From Methylobacter sp. (GTDB taxonomy: Bacteria > Pseudomonadota > Gammaproteobacteria > Methylococcales > Methylomonadaceae), in the NCBI RefSeq assembly GCF_004322395.1, contig NZ_SCTW01000066.1, positions 1 through 40,505 of the forward strand: 40,505 nt of DNA, read 5' to 3'. Positions 8,384 through 17,111 of the stretch are shown in pieces; position 1 is the stretch's first letter; every line of letters begins with the position of its first letter. Position numbers and translations under genes: made by a program. Under the pieces are notes generated by a model that was not told where the DNA came from, searched no databases, and saw nothing but the letters and a program-made list of their open reading frames with translations.

Positions 8384-9366
8384 GACCGGTCCTCACCCAG
8401 AAAATAATCCTGGATTTGCTGCCGAAAAACCCTGGGCTCGTTTTTCAGATAATCGCGATAGTCATGCAGCTCGGCAAAGTGCCGGTCGAAGCGACTAAAA
8501 ATATCTCCCGTCAATTCACCAAAAGCGTAGATAAAGCCGGTGCTGGAACTATCGAGCTTGTATTTGCGCGGAATCGGCAGATCCACATCATTTCCAGCGG
8601 ACCCCAAAAGCCCAGTAATCAAACAGCAGCCATGCATGGCCGCTTCTCGAGGCATCCGGTCCCTGCCGGGGTGGTGCCCGAAGTCGATGTAAACTTTGGC
8701 AGAATAAAGCGCCACAGAAAGTTGCTCACGATTTAGACCTTTCAATGGCTTGAACTGCCATTGTGGATAAGCTTCGATTAGCGCTTCGGTAACCTTACGA
8801 CCTTTAGTAGGGTTATATAAAATAATGTCCTGCTTATGATTAGTTTTATCAAGGTACTTATCAGTCAAAAAATCTTCATTAATAGAATCAATCAAAGGAA
8901 TTGGCTTGATACCACATGAGCGCAAATACTGTGTTGAATGTTCTGTTTGTGAAAAATGTAGCAAACTCTTAAGCTTTTTTGCGCCGCCCATCGGTCGCTG
9001 ACCTTTTATAACCTTTTTTAAATAACGTATTTTGTCATGAAAAGGCCATATGTGCCGACGCTCCAAAAAGTTCTCCAGAGAAAGCCACCAAAGCGCCGAT
9101 TTGGCATACTTTACTTTTAAAGCCAGCATAGGAATAACTTCAGGGAAAATAATAAGGTCGCCTGCAACGTCTTCATATCGCGCCACGGGCGCTTTATAAC
9201 GCTTATAAGGCTCTGGAGTTTCCGCAGCCTTATCAAAAGGTAAATAAACAATATAGGCAGGAAGCTTTAAATTGTTCATATGGGCTACTAACTGATGCAG
9301 TGCCTCAGGCCCACCTGTAACTGCCCCTGACGGACAAACGACCAAAATCTTATTAAATTTATTCAT
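8380..9366 (-). CDS. GT-B-like glycosyltransferase, possibly mosaic
   Basis: The 328-residue protein starts ILVVCPSGAVTGGPEALHQL, as in the first Rossmann domain of GT-B enzymes that bind the acceptor. The later YNPTKGRK and PGRDRMPREAAMHGCC segments resemble the donor-binding half (E-x7-E type region). I cannot assign a CAZy family with confidence. The two ends of the gene differ strongly in composition: the line at 8641 has 37 G+C of 60 and the line at 8821 only 16. The break lies near codon 200 and may mark a recombination joint. Confidence 0.7.
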   Translation of the reverse strand: MNKFNKILVVCPSGAVTGGPEALHQLVAHMNNLKLPAYIVYLPFDKAAETPEPYKRYKAPVARYEDVAGDLIIFPEVIPMLALKVKYAKSALWWLSLENFLERRHIWPFHDKIRYLKKVIKGQRPMGGAKKLKSLLHFSQTEHSTQYLRSCGIKPIPLIDSINEDFLTDKYLDKTNHKQDIILYNPTKGRKVTEALIEAYPQWQFKPLKGLNREQLSVALYSAKVYIDFGHHPGRDRMPREAAMHGCCLITGLLGSAGNDVDLPIPRKYKLDSSSTGFIYAFGELTGDIFSRFDRHFAELHDYRDYLKNEPRVFRQQIQDYFLGEDRS

Positions 9367-9438
9367 AGTTAATATTATGACAGCTCACCCACTCCGTCAC
9401 AAGCTGCTACTGCTACCGGAATCCTAGGGTAATTAAGT

Positions 9439-10533
9439 TTAAATTACCTTGTTAACCACTTCCTTAACGTGCTGAAATGATAATAAATCAAGACATCGGC
9501 TGCGACTTTGTTGATGCTTATCGCAGCCTTCTAAATGGCATGGGACGCAATCCGCTTTACCTTGAATCAAACTGATATTATTAACATGTTGACTACCTAC
9601 TTTATGAAAAGGATTTACGTTTTTTTGATAATCAACAGGCCAAGGAGCCCATTTTGTAGGATTAGTTGGCCCATAAAGAGCAATCACCGGTATTCCTGTT
9701 GCGGCAGCCAAATGCGTAATGCCGGTATCTGGCCCGATATATAATTTTGCCTGCGCGATAATGTATGACAGCTGCGCCAATGAAACCTGACCTGCCAAAT
9801 TGATTGTATCCACGGGAAGATGGCGTTGAATGTTGATGACATAATCAATTTCCTCTTTAGCAGGGCCGCCCGAAAGAACCAGCTTTAATCCTATTTCCTT
9901 GAGATAATGGCCTATTTCTATCCAGCCTTCTACAGTCCATTGCTTGTATGTCCACTGCGGATACGGATGCAACACAGCATAGCCGGTATTATCAGCCAAA
10001 AAAGGAAACTGCTCTATTAGCTGATGGACATTACCGATTTGCGGCGGAACCAGTGAAAAGCTACGCGGAACATCAATCAAATCCAGTAATTTCAAGTGCT
10101 GCAAAACAGTATGGGTGTTGTCGTTATCAAACTCTATCCACCGTTGAGCAAAAAAACGTTTCCACCATCCTTTTGTATTTTTCGGCGGTATTGTGGCAAT
10201 TCGCAACGGCGCTGCAAGTAATCCGTACAAAAAGGGTCGATCCCCAGTCTGGGTAACGATGGCAAGATCATACCGTCTGAATAATTGTCTAAATAATTGC
10301 CGATAATCAGCCAACTTAGGACGGTTAGGCGTGATAATAACATGACTAATGTCCGGATTGCCTTCAAGCATAGAAGCAGTATTGCTATAAACTAAAACAT
10401 CCGTCTGAGCATCCGGATAAGCCAGTCGCAACGAATGCAATAAAGGCGTAGTCAGCAATACATCACCAAGGTATTGCATTGCAATTACTAGAATTTTTGT
10501 TGGCTTTGACTGTAAAGATTGGTAGCTTTTCAT
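9439..10533 (-). CDS. Family 9 glycosyltransferase (LPS heptosyltransferase)
   Basis: This enzyme probably adds L,D-heptose to the core using the ADP-heptose made by the gmhA-hldE-hldD products downstream. The 364 residues show the heptosyltransferase N-terminal motif MQYLGDVLLTTPLLHSLR and a central HPYPQWTYKQW. The donor-binding segment GPDTGITHLAAATGIP is followed by ALYGPTNPTKWAPW. It most resembles the RfaQ/heptosyltransferase III branch, but I cannot separate it firmly from WaaC or WaaF types. The C-terminus is Cys-rich (CVPCHLEGC), as in several members. Confidence 0.87.
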   Translation of the reverse strand: MKSYQSLQSKPTKILVIAMQYLGDVLLTTPLLHSLRLAYPDAQTDVLVYSNTASMLEGNPDISHVIITPNRPKLADYRQLFRQLFRRYDLAIVTQTGDRPFLYGLLAAPLRIATIPPKNTKGWWKRFFAQRWIEFDNDNTHTVLQHLKLLDLIDVPRSFSLVPPQIGNVHQLIEQFPFLADNTGYAVLHPYPQWTYKQWTVEGWIEIGHYLKEIGLKLVLSGGPAKEEIDYVINIQRHLPVDTINLAGQVSLAQLSYIIAQAKLYIGPDTGITHLAAATGIPVIALYGPTNPTKWAPWPVDYQKNVNPFHKVGSQHVNNISLIQGKADCVPCHLEGCDKHQQSRSRCLDLLSFQHVKEVVNKVI

Positions 10534-10657
10534 TGTGTAAATTATGTTCCGGCGACTACTAAACAGATCATTTTTTGATGCCTGATCACTCCCTGTTTGT
10601 AGCGAGGAGCACTTTAATTATCTAGCGTAAACGATCTACGCGATTTCATATTTTACC

Positions 10658-11443
10658 TTATTCGTTCCCCGCACCTTGATATGCACTTTTCCGCGATTTA
10701 CCGGACTTTAACCAGTCGCGAACATTCTTAGCTCCCTTTAATACTGGAGCAGCACCGCCCATGGCTACTGCGTCAACCAGACAATACCAGGCAGCGACCC
10801 CACTAGGCGGATTGCCTTGGGGCAAACCCAGGACAGGATCTATTGCCGCCCATACCCAGGTTCCAACGGCGGTGCCAATTAACTCAAGCCATGTAGTTAT
10901 AAAAAAGGCCGCCAGGTAAACCATCGGTGAACGGCCTTTAAAAAGATAACCCAGAAAAACGCAAAACAGTAACGCACCCACTGAATCGCCCTGTTTGGAA
11001 TAGCCGCTGATACCCCAAATTGACCATGCACCGCACACCAATACCACAAATGTGGCGATTTCTCTGGCATAGCGCAGGAATAATCCGGAACGGCCCAGCG
11101 CAACAGCGGTTAAATAAACCATACCGTGACCGGGCGGCACATAGGCTGGCACGTTCTCAAACCGATAGGTGTATCCGCCCATAAAAGGCGATGCAAAGTG
11201 TTCACCGATAGTCGCAAAAATAACGGCTATGGCGACTTGCATCCTTATTTCCCTATTTTCTCCGAGCAACCATCCGATCAAAAACACCCAGCCACAAACA
11301 CCGAGGGCATTTTGTTTTTCTAGACTCGCATTGGCATCGCTGATCAAGCAAACCGCCACACACACAAAAGTAAACGCCGCTATAAAATAATCCCGTTTTC
11401 TATGGGCGTAAGCAACGTTAACTTGTGGAAAATAACGAAGCAC
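10658..11443 (-). CDS. Polytopic inner-membrane protein of unknown function
   Basis: I do not recognise this 261-residue protein. It has about seven hydrophobic segments, for example around residues 20-40, 48-60, 70-82, 105-118, 125-145, 155-168 and 175-195. Conserved-looking charged or polar motifs sit between them: GEHFASPFMGGYTYR, YVPPGHGMVYL and WYCLVDAVAMGG. The tail is basic and soluble. It lies between the O-antigen-ligase-like gene and the heptosyltransferase on the same strand, which suggests envelope glycan or lipid work. No catalytic family can be named. Confidence 0.6.
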   Translation of the reverse strand: MLRYFPQVNVAYAHRKRDYFIAAFTFVCVAVCLISDANASLEKQNALGVCGWVFLIGWLLGENREIRMQVAIAVIFATIGEHFASPFMGGYTYRFENVPAYVPPGHGMVYLTAVALGRSGLFLRYAREIATFVVLVCGAWSIWGISGYSKQGDSVGALLFCVFLGYLFKGRSPMVYLAAFFITTWLELIGTAVGTWVWAAIDPVLGLPQGNPPSGVAAWYCLVDAVAMGGAAPVLKGAKNVRDWLKSGKSRKSAYQGAGNE

Positions 11444-11504
11444 AATTACCTCTTTGAAGTTTTAGTTTTTAATTGCAAAAAAGCGTTGGTTTTTGGCTTC
11501 ATAG

Positions 11505-12791
11505 TTAGATTTCAGCAGGACGCTTCCACAGCACAGTGGCGCACAAAGCAGCAATCATCAAACCATAAAATGAATTTGTATATTTCAGAGTTAGCACTTC
11601 TACACTCAAGCCCGTAATCATCATACCTATAACAACACTAAGCCCCATGATGCTGGCACTTTTAACTCCCTGAATCGAAGATTTCAGGCCTTGAATAAAA
11701 ACCACGCCAGGCACAAAAAACTGCATCAAAACCGCAATGAGCCCAAAAATTCCTGACCGCACCATATTAGCAAAGTATTCATTGTGTGGTCCAACGGACC
11801 GCATAGTAGAGATAGCTTCCTGAGAAAATGCAGATTGAATCTGTGGCATCAACAATTGTGACTGATAACCTAAATCACCATAGCCGCAGAATGGGGCTTG
11901 CTTGAATAATACCCAAGACATTTGCCACATCGACAATCTAAGTCCCGTCGAAGTGTCTGTATTGGTTTTATTTAGCCATGAAGAAATTTCATGATAAATG
12001 CTATTGACTCGATCCTGAAAAAAATCAATAAAAAAATAAAAACTTAAGATTGTTAATACACTGATCAAAGCAGAGATCAACAACCTCTTAATGCTTTTTG
12101 ATTGCCAGTGAATAGCTGTCCATAAAACCAGCATTACAGGTTCAGCGACCCAGGCGCCCCGTGTCTGAGATTTCATTTCAAGATAAAACCCAGCCAAAAC
12201 GCCAGTATATTTCAAAAGCCTTAAAGCCACGCCATCCTTACCTACGGCATCAATTGAAAAAAGACAGAGAAACGCCAATAGCATCGTATTGATGCCAAAT
12301 GCATTGGGATCCACGAAATAAGTAGTAAACCGCCCGCCCCATTTTTGTATTTGAACTGGATCAGAATGCACAAATACCAAAAGGATCAGCAGCGATAATG
12401 GGCAGATATACTGAAATATTTGAATAAAATCGGTTTTTTTCTTCAACAGCAACAAAAAAACGGGAGCTGCCAATAACATTCGAAGCGGCCCATCATAGGC
12501 CTTTGCAACCAAGTCCTGGCGCAATAATTGACTAATCAGGATAGCCAAAAAACCCGATGCAAGTGCAACGATAACAGCCCACTCAGTAGCGCTAATATTT
12601 TTGATACTCCATTCCGATCTTGGTAAGCGAAAAAAATGAACTATAGATAAACCGAACAGAACAAAGGTTAATGTATTCGTCCACCCTCTTAAGGTTAAAT
12701 ACAATAATGGGAAAAGCGCCAAAGCCGAAATAAGCAGGGTATTTTCAATCCTTGCCGTTTGATCATCATTGATTATAGGATTTAATTTCAT
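11505..12791 (-). CDS. O-antigen ligase / Wzy-like membrane protein
   Basis: The 428 residues form a polytopic inner-membrane protein with roughly ten to twelve hydrophobic helices and a large periplasmic loop near residues 270-350. The loop region holds the features of the WaaL/Wzy_C family: SQTRGAW before it, TSTGLRLSMWQ, and GPHNEYFANMVRSG after it. Such proteins transfer O-antigen or a sugar unit from undecaprenyl diphosphate to lipid A-core. Its place at the head of the core cluster supports a WaaL role, although a polymerase (Wzy) cannot be excluded. Confidence 0.8.
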   Translation of the reverse strand: MKLNPIINDDQTARIENTLLISALALFPLLYLTLRGWTNTLTFVLFGLSIVHFFRLPRSEWSIKNISATEWAVIVALASGFLAILISQLLRQDLVAKAYDGPLRMLLAAPVFLLLLKKKTDFIQIFQYICPLSLLILLVFVHSDPVQIQKWGGRFTTYFVDPNAFGINTMLLAFLCLFSIDAVGKDGVALRLLKYTGVLAGFYLEMKSQTRGAWVAEPVMLVLWTAIHWQSKSIKRLLISALISVLTILSFYFFIDFFQDRVNSIYHEISSWLNKTNTDTSTGLRLSMWQMSWVLFKQAPFCGYGDLGYQSQLLMPQIQSAFSQEAISTMRSVGPHNEYFANMVRSGIFGLIAVLMQFFVPGVVFIQGLKSSIQGVKSASIMGLSVVIGMMITGLSVEVLTLKYTNSFYGLMIAALCATVLWKRPAEI

Positions 12792-12943
12792 ATTGATATT
12801 ATTTGCGACTCTGCCTGTAACCGCCGTACTGCAAAAGAGGCGTATTTCTGATATGGAATATTTTCGCCGGCCTCTGCTGTGGAAACGCCACTCACTTCGA
12901 CACTTCAGCCAAGCAACACAACCGCCATCTGTATTATAATTTT

Positions 12944-12966
12944 ATTACTGTTAAATTAGCAGTAAT
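12944..12966. repeat. Short perfect inverted repeat between two genes
   Basis: ATTACTG (12944-12950) and CAGTAAT (12960-12966) form a 7-base stem around a 9-base AT-rich loop. It lies between the O-antigen-ligase start and the DedA-like stop. There is no clear U tract, so it could be an operator or a weak terminator. Confidence 0.35.
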
Positions 12967-12994
12967 GATCAAATAGAATCAATGTATTGACAAT

Positions 12995-13420
12995 TTATAC
13001 AAACATCCATGCTATTACCGCATATCGACCCAACTTGCCCAATAATATAATTAAACAAGCCTGGAAGAACGGCAGCTTTAGCCATCCGCCCGCAAAACAC
13101 AAGGCGTCTCCTATCACCGGCAACCAAGTAAAAAACAATGTCCAGATACCTTTTTTTCGTATGATCTCCAGCGCCTTCTGTTTATTTACTGACAAAAGCG
13201 TAGTAACCGGGAATTTTTTAGCCGCCAATACGCCCAAGCCCCATGTTGTCATCGCGCCCAACGTATTGCCTATCGTGGCAACGATGAGTAAAAGCTCAAC
13301 CTGATAATGTCCTGTTGTAACCATATAAGCCAAGACTGCTTCAGAGCCTCCCGGCGCTATCGTTGACGATATAAATGCGCTAATAAACAGCCCGCCTATT
13401 TCAAGCCCTGCGTCTTGCAT
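12995..13420 (-). CDS. DedA/YqaA-family (VTT domain) membrane protein
   Basis: This small integral membrane protein of about 141 residues is of the SNARE-associated/VTT group. YqaA-like members of the DedA superfamily have been linked to lipid handling and membrane homeostasis. Visible features are the re-entrant-loop-like FISSTIAPGGSEAVL near the N-terminus, GNTLGAMTTWGLG, and FFTWLPVIGDALCFAGGWLKLP near residues 98-119. I chose ATG at 13418-13420, because a longer GTG/TTG-started frame would be read through the upstream terminator hairpin. The exact substrate is unknown. Confidence 0.78.
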   Translation of the reverse strand: MQDAGLEIGGLFISAFISSTIAPGGSEAVLAYMVTTGHYQVELLLIVATIGNTLGAMTTWGLGVLAAKKFPVTTLLSVNKQKALEIIRKKGIWTLFFTWLPVIGDALCFAGGWLKLPFFQACLIILLGKLGRYAVIAWMFV

Positions 13421-13430
13421 TTTTTCTCTC

Positions 13431-13467
13431 AAAAAAAACCCCGCACCCAAAAGGCACAGGGGTTTTT
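13431..13467 (-). terminator. Terminator after the cupredoxin gene
   Basis: On the minus strand, CCCCTGTGCC and GGTGCGGGG pair with one bulged T around a short T-rich loop. Eight T residues follow (13431-13438 on the plus strand as A). It follows the cupredoxin stop by 14 bases. The U tract runs almost into the DedA start, whose GAGAG-type ribosome site lies within the next ten bases. Confidence 0.7.
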
Positions 13468-13480
13468 AAGTGGCCCGAAT

Positions 13481-14401
13481 TTAATTTCGTGGCAATATAT
13501 TATTTTTATTGGAAGCAAGCCGCTTAATTAAATTAGACAACAGCCTTATAACAAACCCAATTCCTGATCTTATCAAATCAAAAATAGTGGCTATCACTTC
13601 TGCCGGGCTCATACCCTTAAATTTTTTCGCCAAAAACGGCGCAAGCAGCAGGCCAATCGCTAAGCCAATCACGGTAACACCTGAAATGGCAGAATCATCT
13701 TCTTTTGGCTGTTGTGCGACCGGTGCAGCTTTATCGGCTGCTGTGGCCGGCTTGGCTGCAGCAGCCGACGCAGCTTCGGCTGCGGCCGCAGTTGAAACCA
13801 TCACTGTCGACAGGCTACCTTTGTAATCATCTGGCACGACGTAAGCCGTTATACCTGGGATACTGGGCAGATCGCCATCACCTTTGCCGACTTTCAACTG
13901 GGCTTTCATACCTTTTTCCATATGCTGGGCAATGTCGCAATGCACCAGATAGGTTTTATCGCCGGGAGGTAGAATCAATGTTCCGGAAATTTTTGCCGGG
14001 CCGGACACTTCCAAATGGAACATGCCTTTCGGATATAAATACTTGGGTAAGCCATGCATCATCCATTGATGCCGGACATTGTCATCATTGAAAAAATGCA
14101 CAGTCAATTTAGTGCACGGTTTAAAATTAAACTCCTGAGTATCAAACGCAAACATTCTGCCGGGAAACTTCTCAGCATACTTATGACCGGCATGCACGGT
14201 AATTTCTTTGGTCTCAGAGATACTGTCGCAGCCACCCGGCAACGTACTGGTATTCTGGCCCATAACCATGCCACCGGCCATGTCCATTAAATGGCCATCA
14301 CCGTGATCCATGAGCATGCCGCTATGATCTTCATATTCCACCGCCATTACTGACGCAGAAAAAAGAAAAATCAGTGCCCCAGCCGATAATAACTTCACCA
14401 T
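13481..14401 (-). CDS. Membrane-anchored periplasmic cupredoxin
   Basis: The 306 residues carry a signal peptide (1-20). A Met/His-rich stretch follows at 26-47, then a cupredoxin domain (about 65-175). An Ala-rich linker (204-235) leads to one transmembrane helix (about 240-258) and an amphipathic basic tail. Ligands of a type 1 copper site are visible: His111 in VRHQW, then Cys155, His160 and Met165 in HCDIAQHMEKGM. The last motif resembles the final multicopper-oxidase motif HCH-x3-H-x4-M, but the second His of HCH is Asp. A single mononuclear site is therefore expected. The role is unknown; electron transfer or copper handling is inferred. A terminator follows. Confidence 0.75.
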   Translation of the reverse strand: MVKLLSAGALIFLFSASVMAVEYEDHSGMLMDHGDGHLMDMAGGMVMGQNTSTLPGGCDSISETKEITVHAGHKYAEKFPGRMFAFDTQEFNFKPCTKLTVHFFNDDNVRHQWMMHGLPKYLYPKGMFHLEVSGPAKISGTLILPPGDKTYLVHCDIAQHMEKGMKAQLKVGKGDGDLPSIPGITAYVVPDDYKGSLSTVMVSTAAAAEAASAAAAKPATAADKAAPVAQQPKEDDSAISGVTVIGLAIGLLLAPFLAKKFKGMSPAEVIATIFDLIRSGIGFVIRLLSNLIKRLASNKNNILPRN

Positions 14402-14490
14402 TATTCGTTCCTCTATTGTTCAATTAAATCTAAAACTTTCTGCTCCCGCTCACACTCTTTGCTTATATAATTCACATCAATGTGATGATT

Positions 14491-14541
14491 GCAGATATTG
14501 CAGGAGCTAATATCTGCTTATCTAGGTAATGCCATTACCTA
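14491..14541. promoter_or_regulatory. Two perfect palindromes in the cupredoxin leader
   Basis: Upstream of the cupredoxin gene, GCAGATATT (14491-14499) pairs with AATATCTGC (14509-14517). TAGGTAAT (14523-14530) pairs with ATTACCTA (14534-14541) over a 3-base loop. They lie 90-140 bases before the start codon. They could be operators for a metal-responsive regulator or RNA structures ending the upstream transcript. The site type is not known. Confidence 0.4.
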
Positions 14542-14587
14542 TAACTGCGTAATGGCACAATATACAACCTATCAAAATCTTATTTGC

Positions 14588-15178
14588 TTAGCTTTTAATC
14601 TTCGCTATCGCTTCATCCACTTTGCTTTTGAAACCGGCATGTGACAGATAAACTACATATAGACCGGCAAATGCAAAAAATACATACAGAAGCATACTAT
14701 TTTTACTAACGGCTTCACCACCGCCCGCTTTAAAGCCCATATGAGCATCTAATCTCTCTCCCACATCAGGAACCAGAGTAATATGAATCAGGTATTTACC
14801 TGCATCAGGTACACCATTTGGAAGTTTTAACTCAACGGTGCCTTTTTTATGTTTCGCCCCTGGCAAAAAGAATACGCGAGTGCCTTCGGGCTCTTTTGTC
14901 ACTTCAAACTCGACCGACATATCTCTATATTTCATATCCTGGTAATCGAACACGAGTAAAGTCATTTCATTAGCACGGGGGATATTGGCGCAAAAATCTT
15001 CAGCGGGAAATGCGTTAGGTTGATAAGCGGTGTAATGCAACCAGTGAGTAGGTTCCAACTCAAATTTACATTGGTCGGTATCGGTACCCGCAGCTCCACC
15101 GTGCGCCCATAACGATGCAGAAAATAACAATCCCAGAAGTACCAGGGAACCCTTTCTTAAAATATGTGTACTGTTCAT
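14588..15178 (-). CDS. Anchored periplasmic protein with predicted N-terminal histidine
   Basis: I do not recognise a named family for this 196-residue protein. It has a signal peptide with likely cleavage after Ala25 (SLWA), leaving mature His26-Gly-Gly. A beta-rich domain of about 120 residues follows, then one transmembrane helix (about 162-179) and a short basic cytoplasmic tail. Cys37 and Cys63 may form a disulfide. His45 and His48 (THWLHY), His132 and His146 are possible extra ligands. A free N-terminal His is used for copper in PmoB, CopC and LPMO proteins, so copper binding is plausible but inferred. It lies 186 bases before the cupredoxin gene on the same strand. Confidence 0.6.
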   Translation of the reverse strand: MNSTHILRKGSLVLLGLLFSASLWAHGGAAGTDTDQCKFELEPTHWLHYTAYQPNAFPAEDFCANIPRANEMTLLVFDYQDMKYRDMSVEFEVTKEPEGTRVFFLPGAKHKKGTVELKLPNGVPDAGKYLIHITLVPDVGERLDAHMGFKAGGGEAVSKNSMLLYVFFAFAGLYVVYLSHAGFKSKVDEAIAKIKS

Positions 15179-15443
15179 AATACCTTCCAGCTTAGAAAAA
15201 ATTATTATAATAATTGCTATTTATATAGTTTGAACTCATCAAAAATAAGCGCTTTCTGCTGTATCTTGACCAATAGCAACGAACCACTCTAGCACACCGA
15301 TTTAGCCAAATACAAGGAATTGATGGAAGACCAGCCTGCAACTGCCATTATATAAGTAAAAGGTAATGCGCTGCTGTACTATTGCTATCCTTTCCTGCTT
15401 TTCGTAGACTTAAGTTAACTTTATTTAAACGGAGCTTTACCGC

Positions 15444-17108
15444 ATGTCATCTTTGACCACCTCAACAGCCTGGACAGCTTTGATAAAACATCACAACGAA
15501 ACTAAAAACATTCTTCTCCGCGACAGCTTTAATGCTGACAAAAACCGTCACTCCAAATTCTCCCTTCATTTTAATGACATTCTTTTTGATTACTCCAAAA
15601 ATAGAATAACCGACCAAACCCTGCCTTTATTGATAGATCTCGCCAAACATGCCGGCTTGGATGAAAAAATTAAGGCAATGTTTTGCGGGGCAAAAATTAA
15701 TAACACCGAACACAGGTCCGTCCTGCATACTGCCTTGCGCAACAGAAGCAACCAGCCTGTTTATGTTGACGGGCAGGATGTGATGCCCCAAATCAACAGT
15801 GTTCTCGCCCAAATGCGAGCTTTCAGCACCCGTATTCGTTCGGGCGAATGGAAAGGTTATACCGGCAAGGCTATTACCGACATCGTTAATATTGGTATAG
15901 GTGGCTCCGATTTAGGGCCGAAAATGGTTTCGGCAGCTCTTACTCCTTATGCTTCCGAGGCATTAAAAATTCATTTTGTCTCCAATGTCGATCAAGCCGA
16001 TCTTGTTGAGATCCTGACGCACATATCTCCCGAAACGACACTATTTCTTATTGCGTCTAAAACGTTTACTACGCAAGAAACCATGACCAATGCAAAATCT
16101 GCAAGAAGCTGGTTTCTTGATAAAGCGCAGGATGAACAAGCTATTGCCAAGCATTTTGTTGCCATTTCTACAAATACCAGAAATGTTGCCAACTTCGGTA
16201 TAGACACCGACAACATGTTTGAATTCAGGCATTGGGTCGGCGGACGCTATTCTCTATGGTCGGCCATAGGATTGTCTATCGCTTTATATGTTGGAATGGA
16301 TAACTTTGAAGAGCTTTTACAAGGCGCTTATGAAGCTGACGAACATTTTCGCGCCACGCCTTTTGAAAAAAATATCCCGGTAATCATGGGTTTGCTGGGG
16401 ATTTGGTATAACAATTTCTATAATGCCGAATCGCATGCCATTTTACCTTACGACCAGTCCATGCTTTTCTTTGCTGATTATTTCCAACAAGCCGACATGG
16501 AAAGTAATGGCAAAAGCATCGACTTTAACGGTCAAAAAGTAGATTACAGCACTGGTCAAATTATTTGGGGACAGCCCGGCACCAATGGTCAACATGCATT
16601 TTTTCAACTGATTCATCAGGGCACCAAACTGATACCTTGCGACTTTCTGGCTCCCGCAAACAGTCACTATAAGCTGCCCGATCATCATGATATTCTGATT
16701 TCAAACTTTCTTGCCCAACCGGAAGCTTTGATGAAAGGCAAAACAGCCGAAGAAGTTAAACGAGAGCTATCGCCCGACGACCAATCCGATGCCGTGCTGG
16801 TCGCCTCCAAAATATTCGACGGCAATAAGCCGTCCAATTCATTTTTATTCAGCAAATTGACGCCCAGAACTTTAGGCTCATTGATTGCGTTTTATGAACA
16901 CAAAATTTATGTCCAAGGCGTCATCTGGAATATCAATTCATTTGATCAGATGGGCGTAGAATTAGGAAAAACCTTAGCTAAAGTTATCCTGCCGGAACTT
17001 CAAAACGAATACATTATCGACAGCCACGATTGCTCAACCAATGCTTTGATTAATGCATACAAAAAATTACGGGAACCAAAGATAACGAAAGTGCCGCAAT
17101 CGGTATAA
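15444..17108 (+). CDS. pgi: Glucose-6-phosphate isomerase
   Basis: Pgi interconverts glucose 6-phosphate and fructose 6-phosphate in the cytoplasm. The 554-residue length fits the bacterial family. Motifs present are [13 protein letters not shown] near residue 150, the signature [12 protein letters not shown] near 270, and [14 protein letters not shown]. The C-terminal signature with the catalytic Lys lies in [16 protein letters not shown]-like sequence near residue 500. The ATG is preceded by GGAGC at a proper distance. It is transcribed alone, divergently from the periplasmic-protein gene. It feeds fructose 6-phosphate to the ManC and heptose pathways. Confidence 0.96.
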   Translation: MSSLTTSTAWTALIKHHNETKNILLRDSFNADKNRHSKFSLHFNDILFDYSKNRITDQTLPLLIDLAKHAGLDEKIKAMFCGAKINNTEHRSVLHTALRNRSNQPVYVDGQDVMPQINSVLAQMRAFSTRIRSGEWKGYTGKAITDIVNIGIGGSDLGPKMVSAALTPYASEALKIHFVSNVDQADLVEILTHISPETTLFLIASKTFTTQETMTNAKSARSWFLDKAQDEQAIAKHFVAISTNTRNVANFGIDTDNMFEFRHWVGGRYSLWSAIGLSIALYVGMDNFEELLQGAYEADEHFRATPFEKNIPVIMGLLGIWYNNFYNAESHAILPYDQSMLFFADYFQQADMESNGKSIDFNGQKVDYSTGQIIWGQPGTNGQHAFFQLIHQGTKLIPCDFLAPANSHYKLPDHHDILISNFLAQPEALMKGKTAEEVKRELSPDDQSDAVLVASKIFDGNKPSNSFLFSKLTPRTLGSLIAFYEHKIYVQGVIWNINSFDQMGVELGKTLAKVILPELQNEYIIDSHDCSTNALINAYKKLREPKITKVPQSV

Positions 17109-17111
17109 ATG

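Noticed and set aside
14470-14486. TCACATCAATGTGA as a Crp site
   Set aside because: The half-sites are in the reverse order of TGTGA-N6-TCACA with a 2-base centre, so it does not match the Crp consensus.
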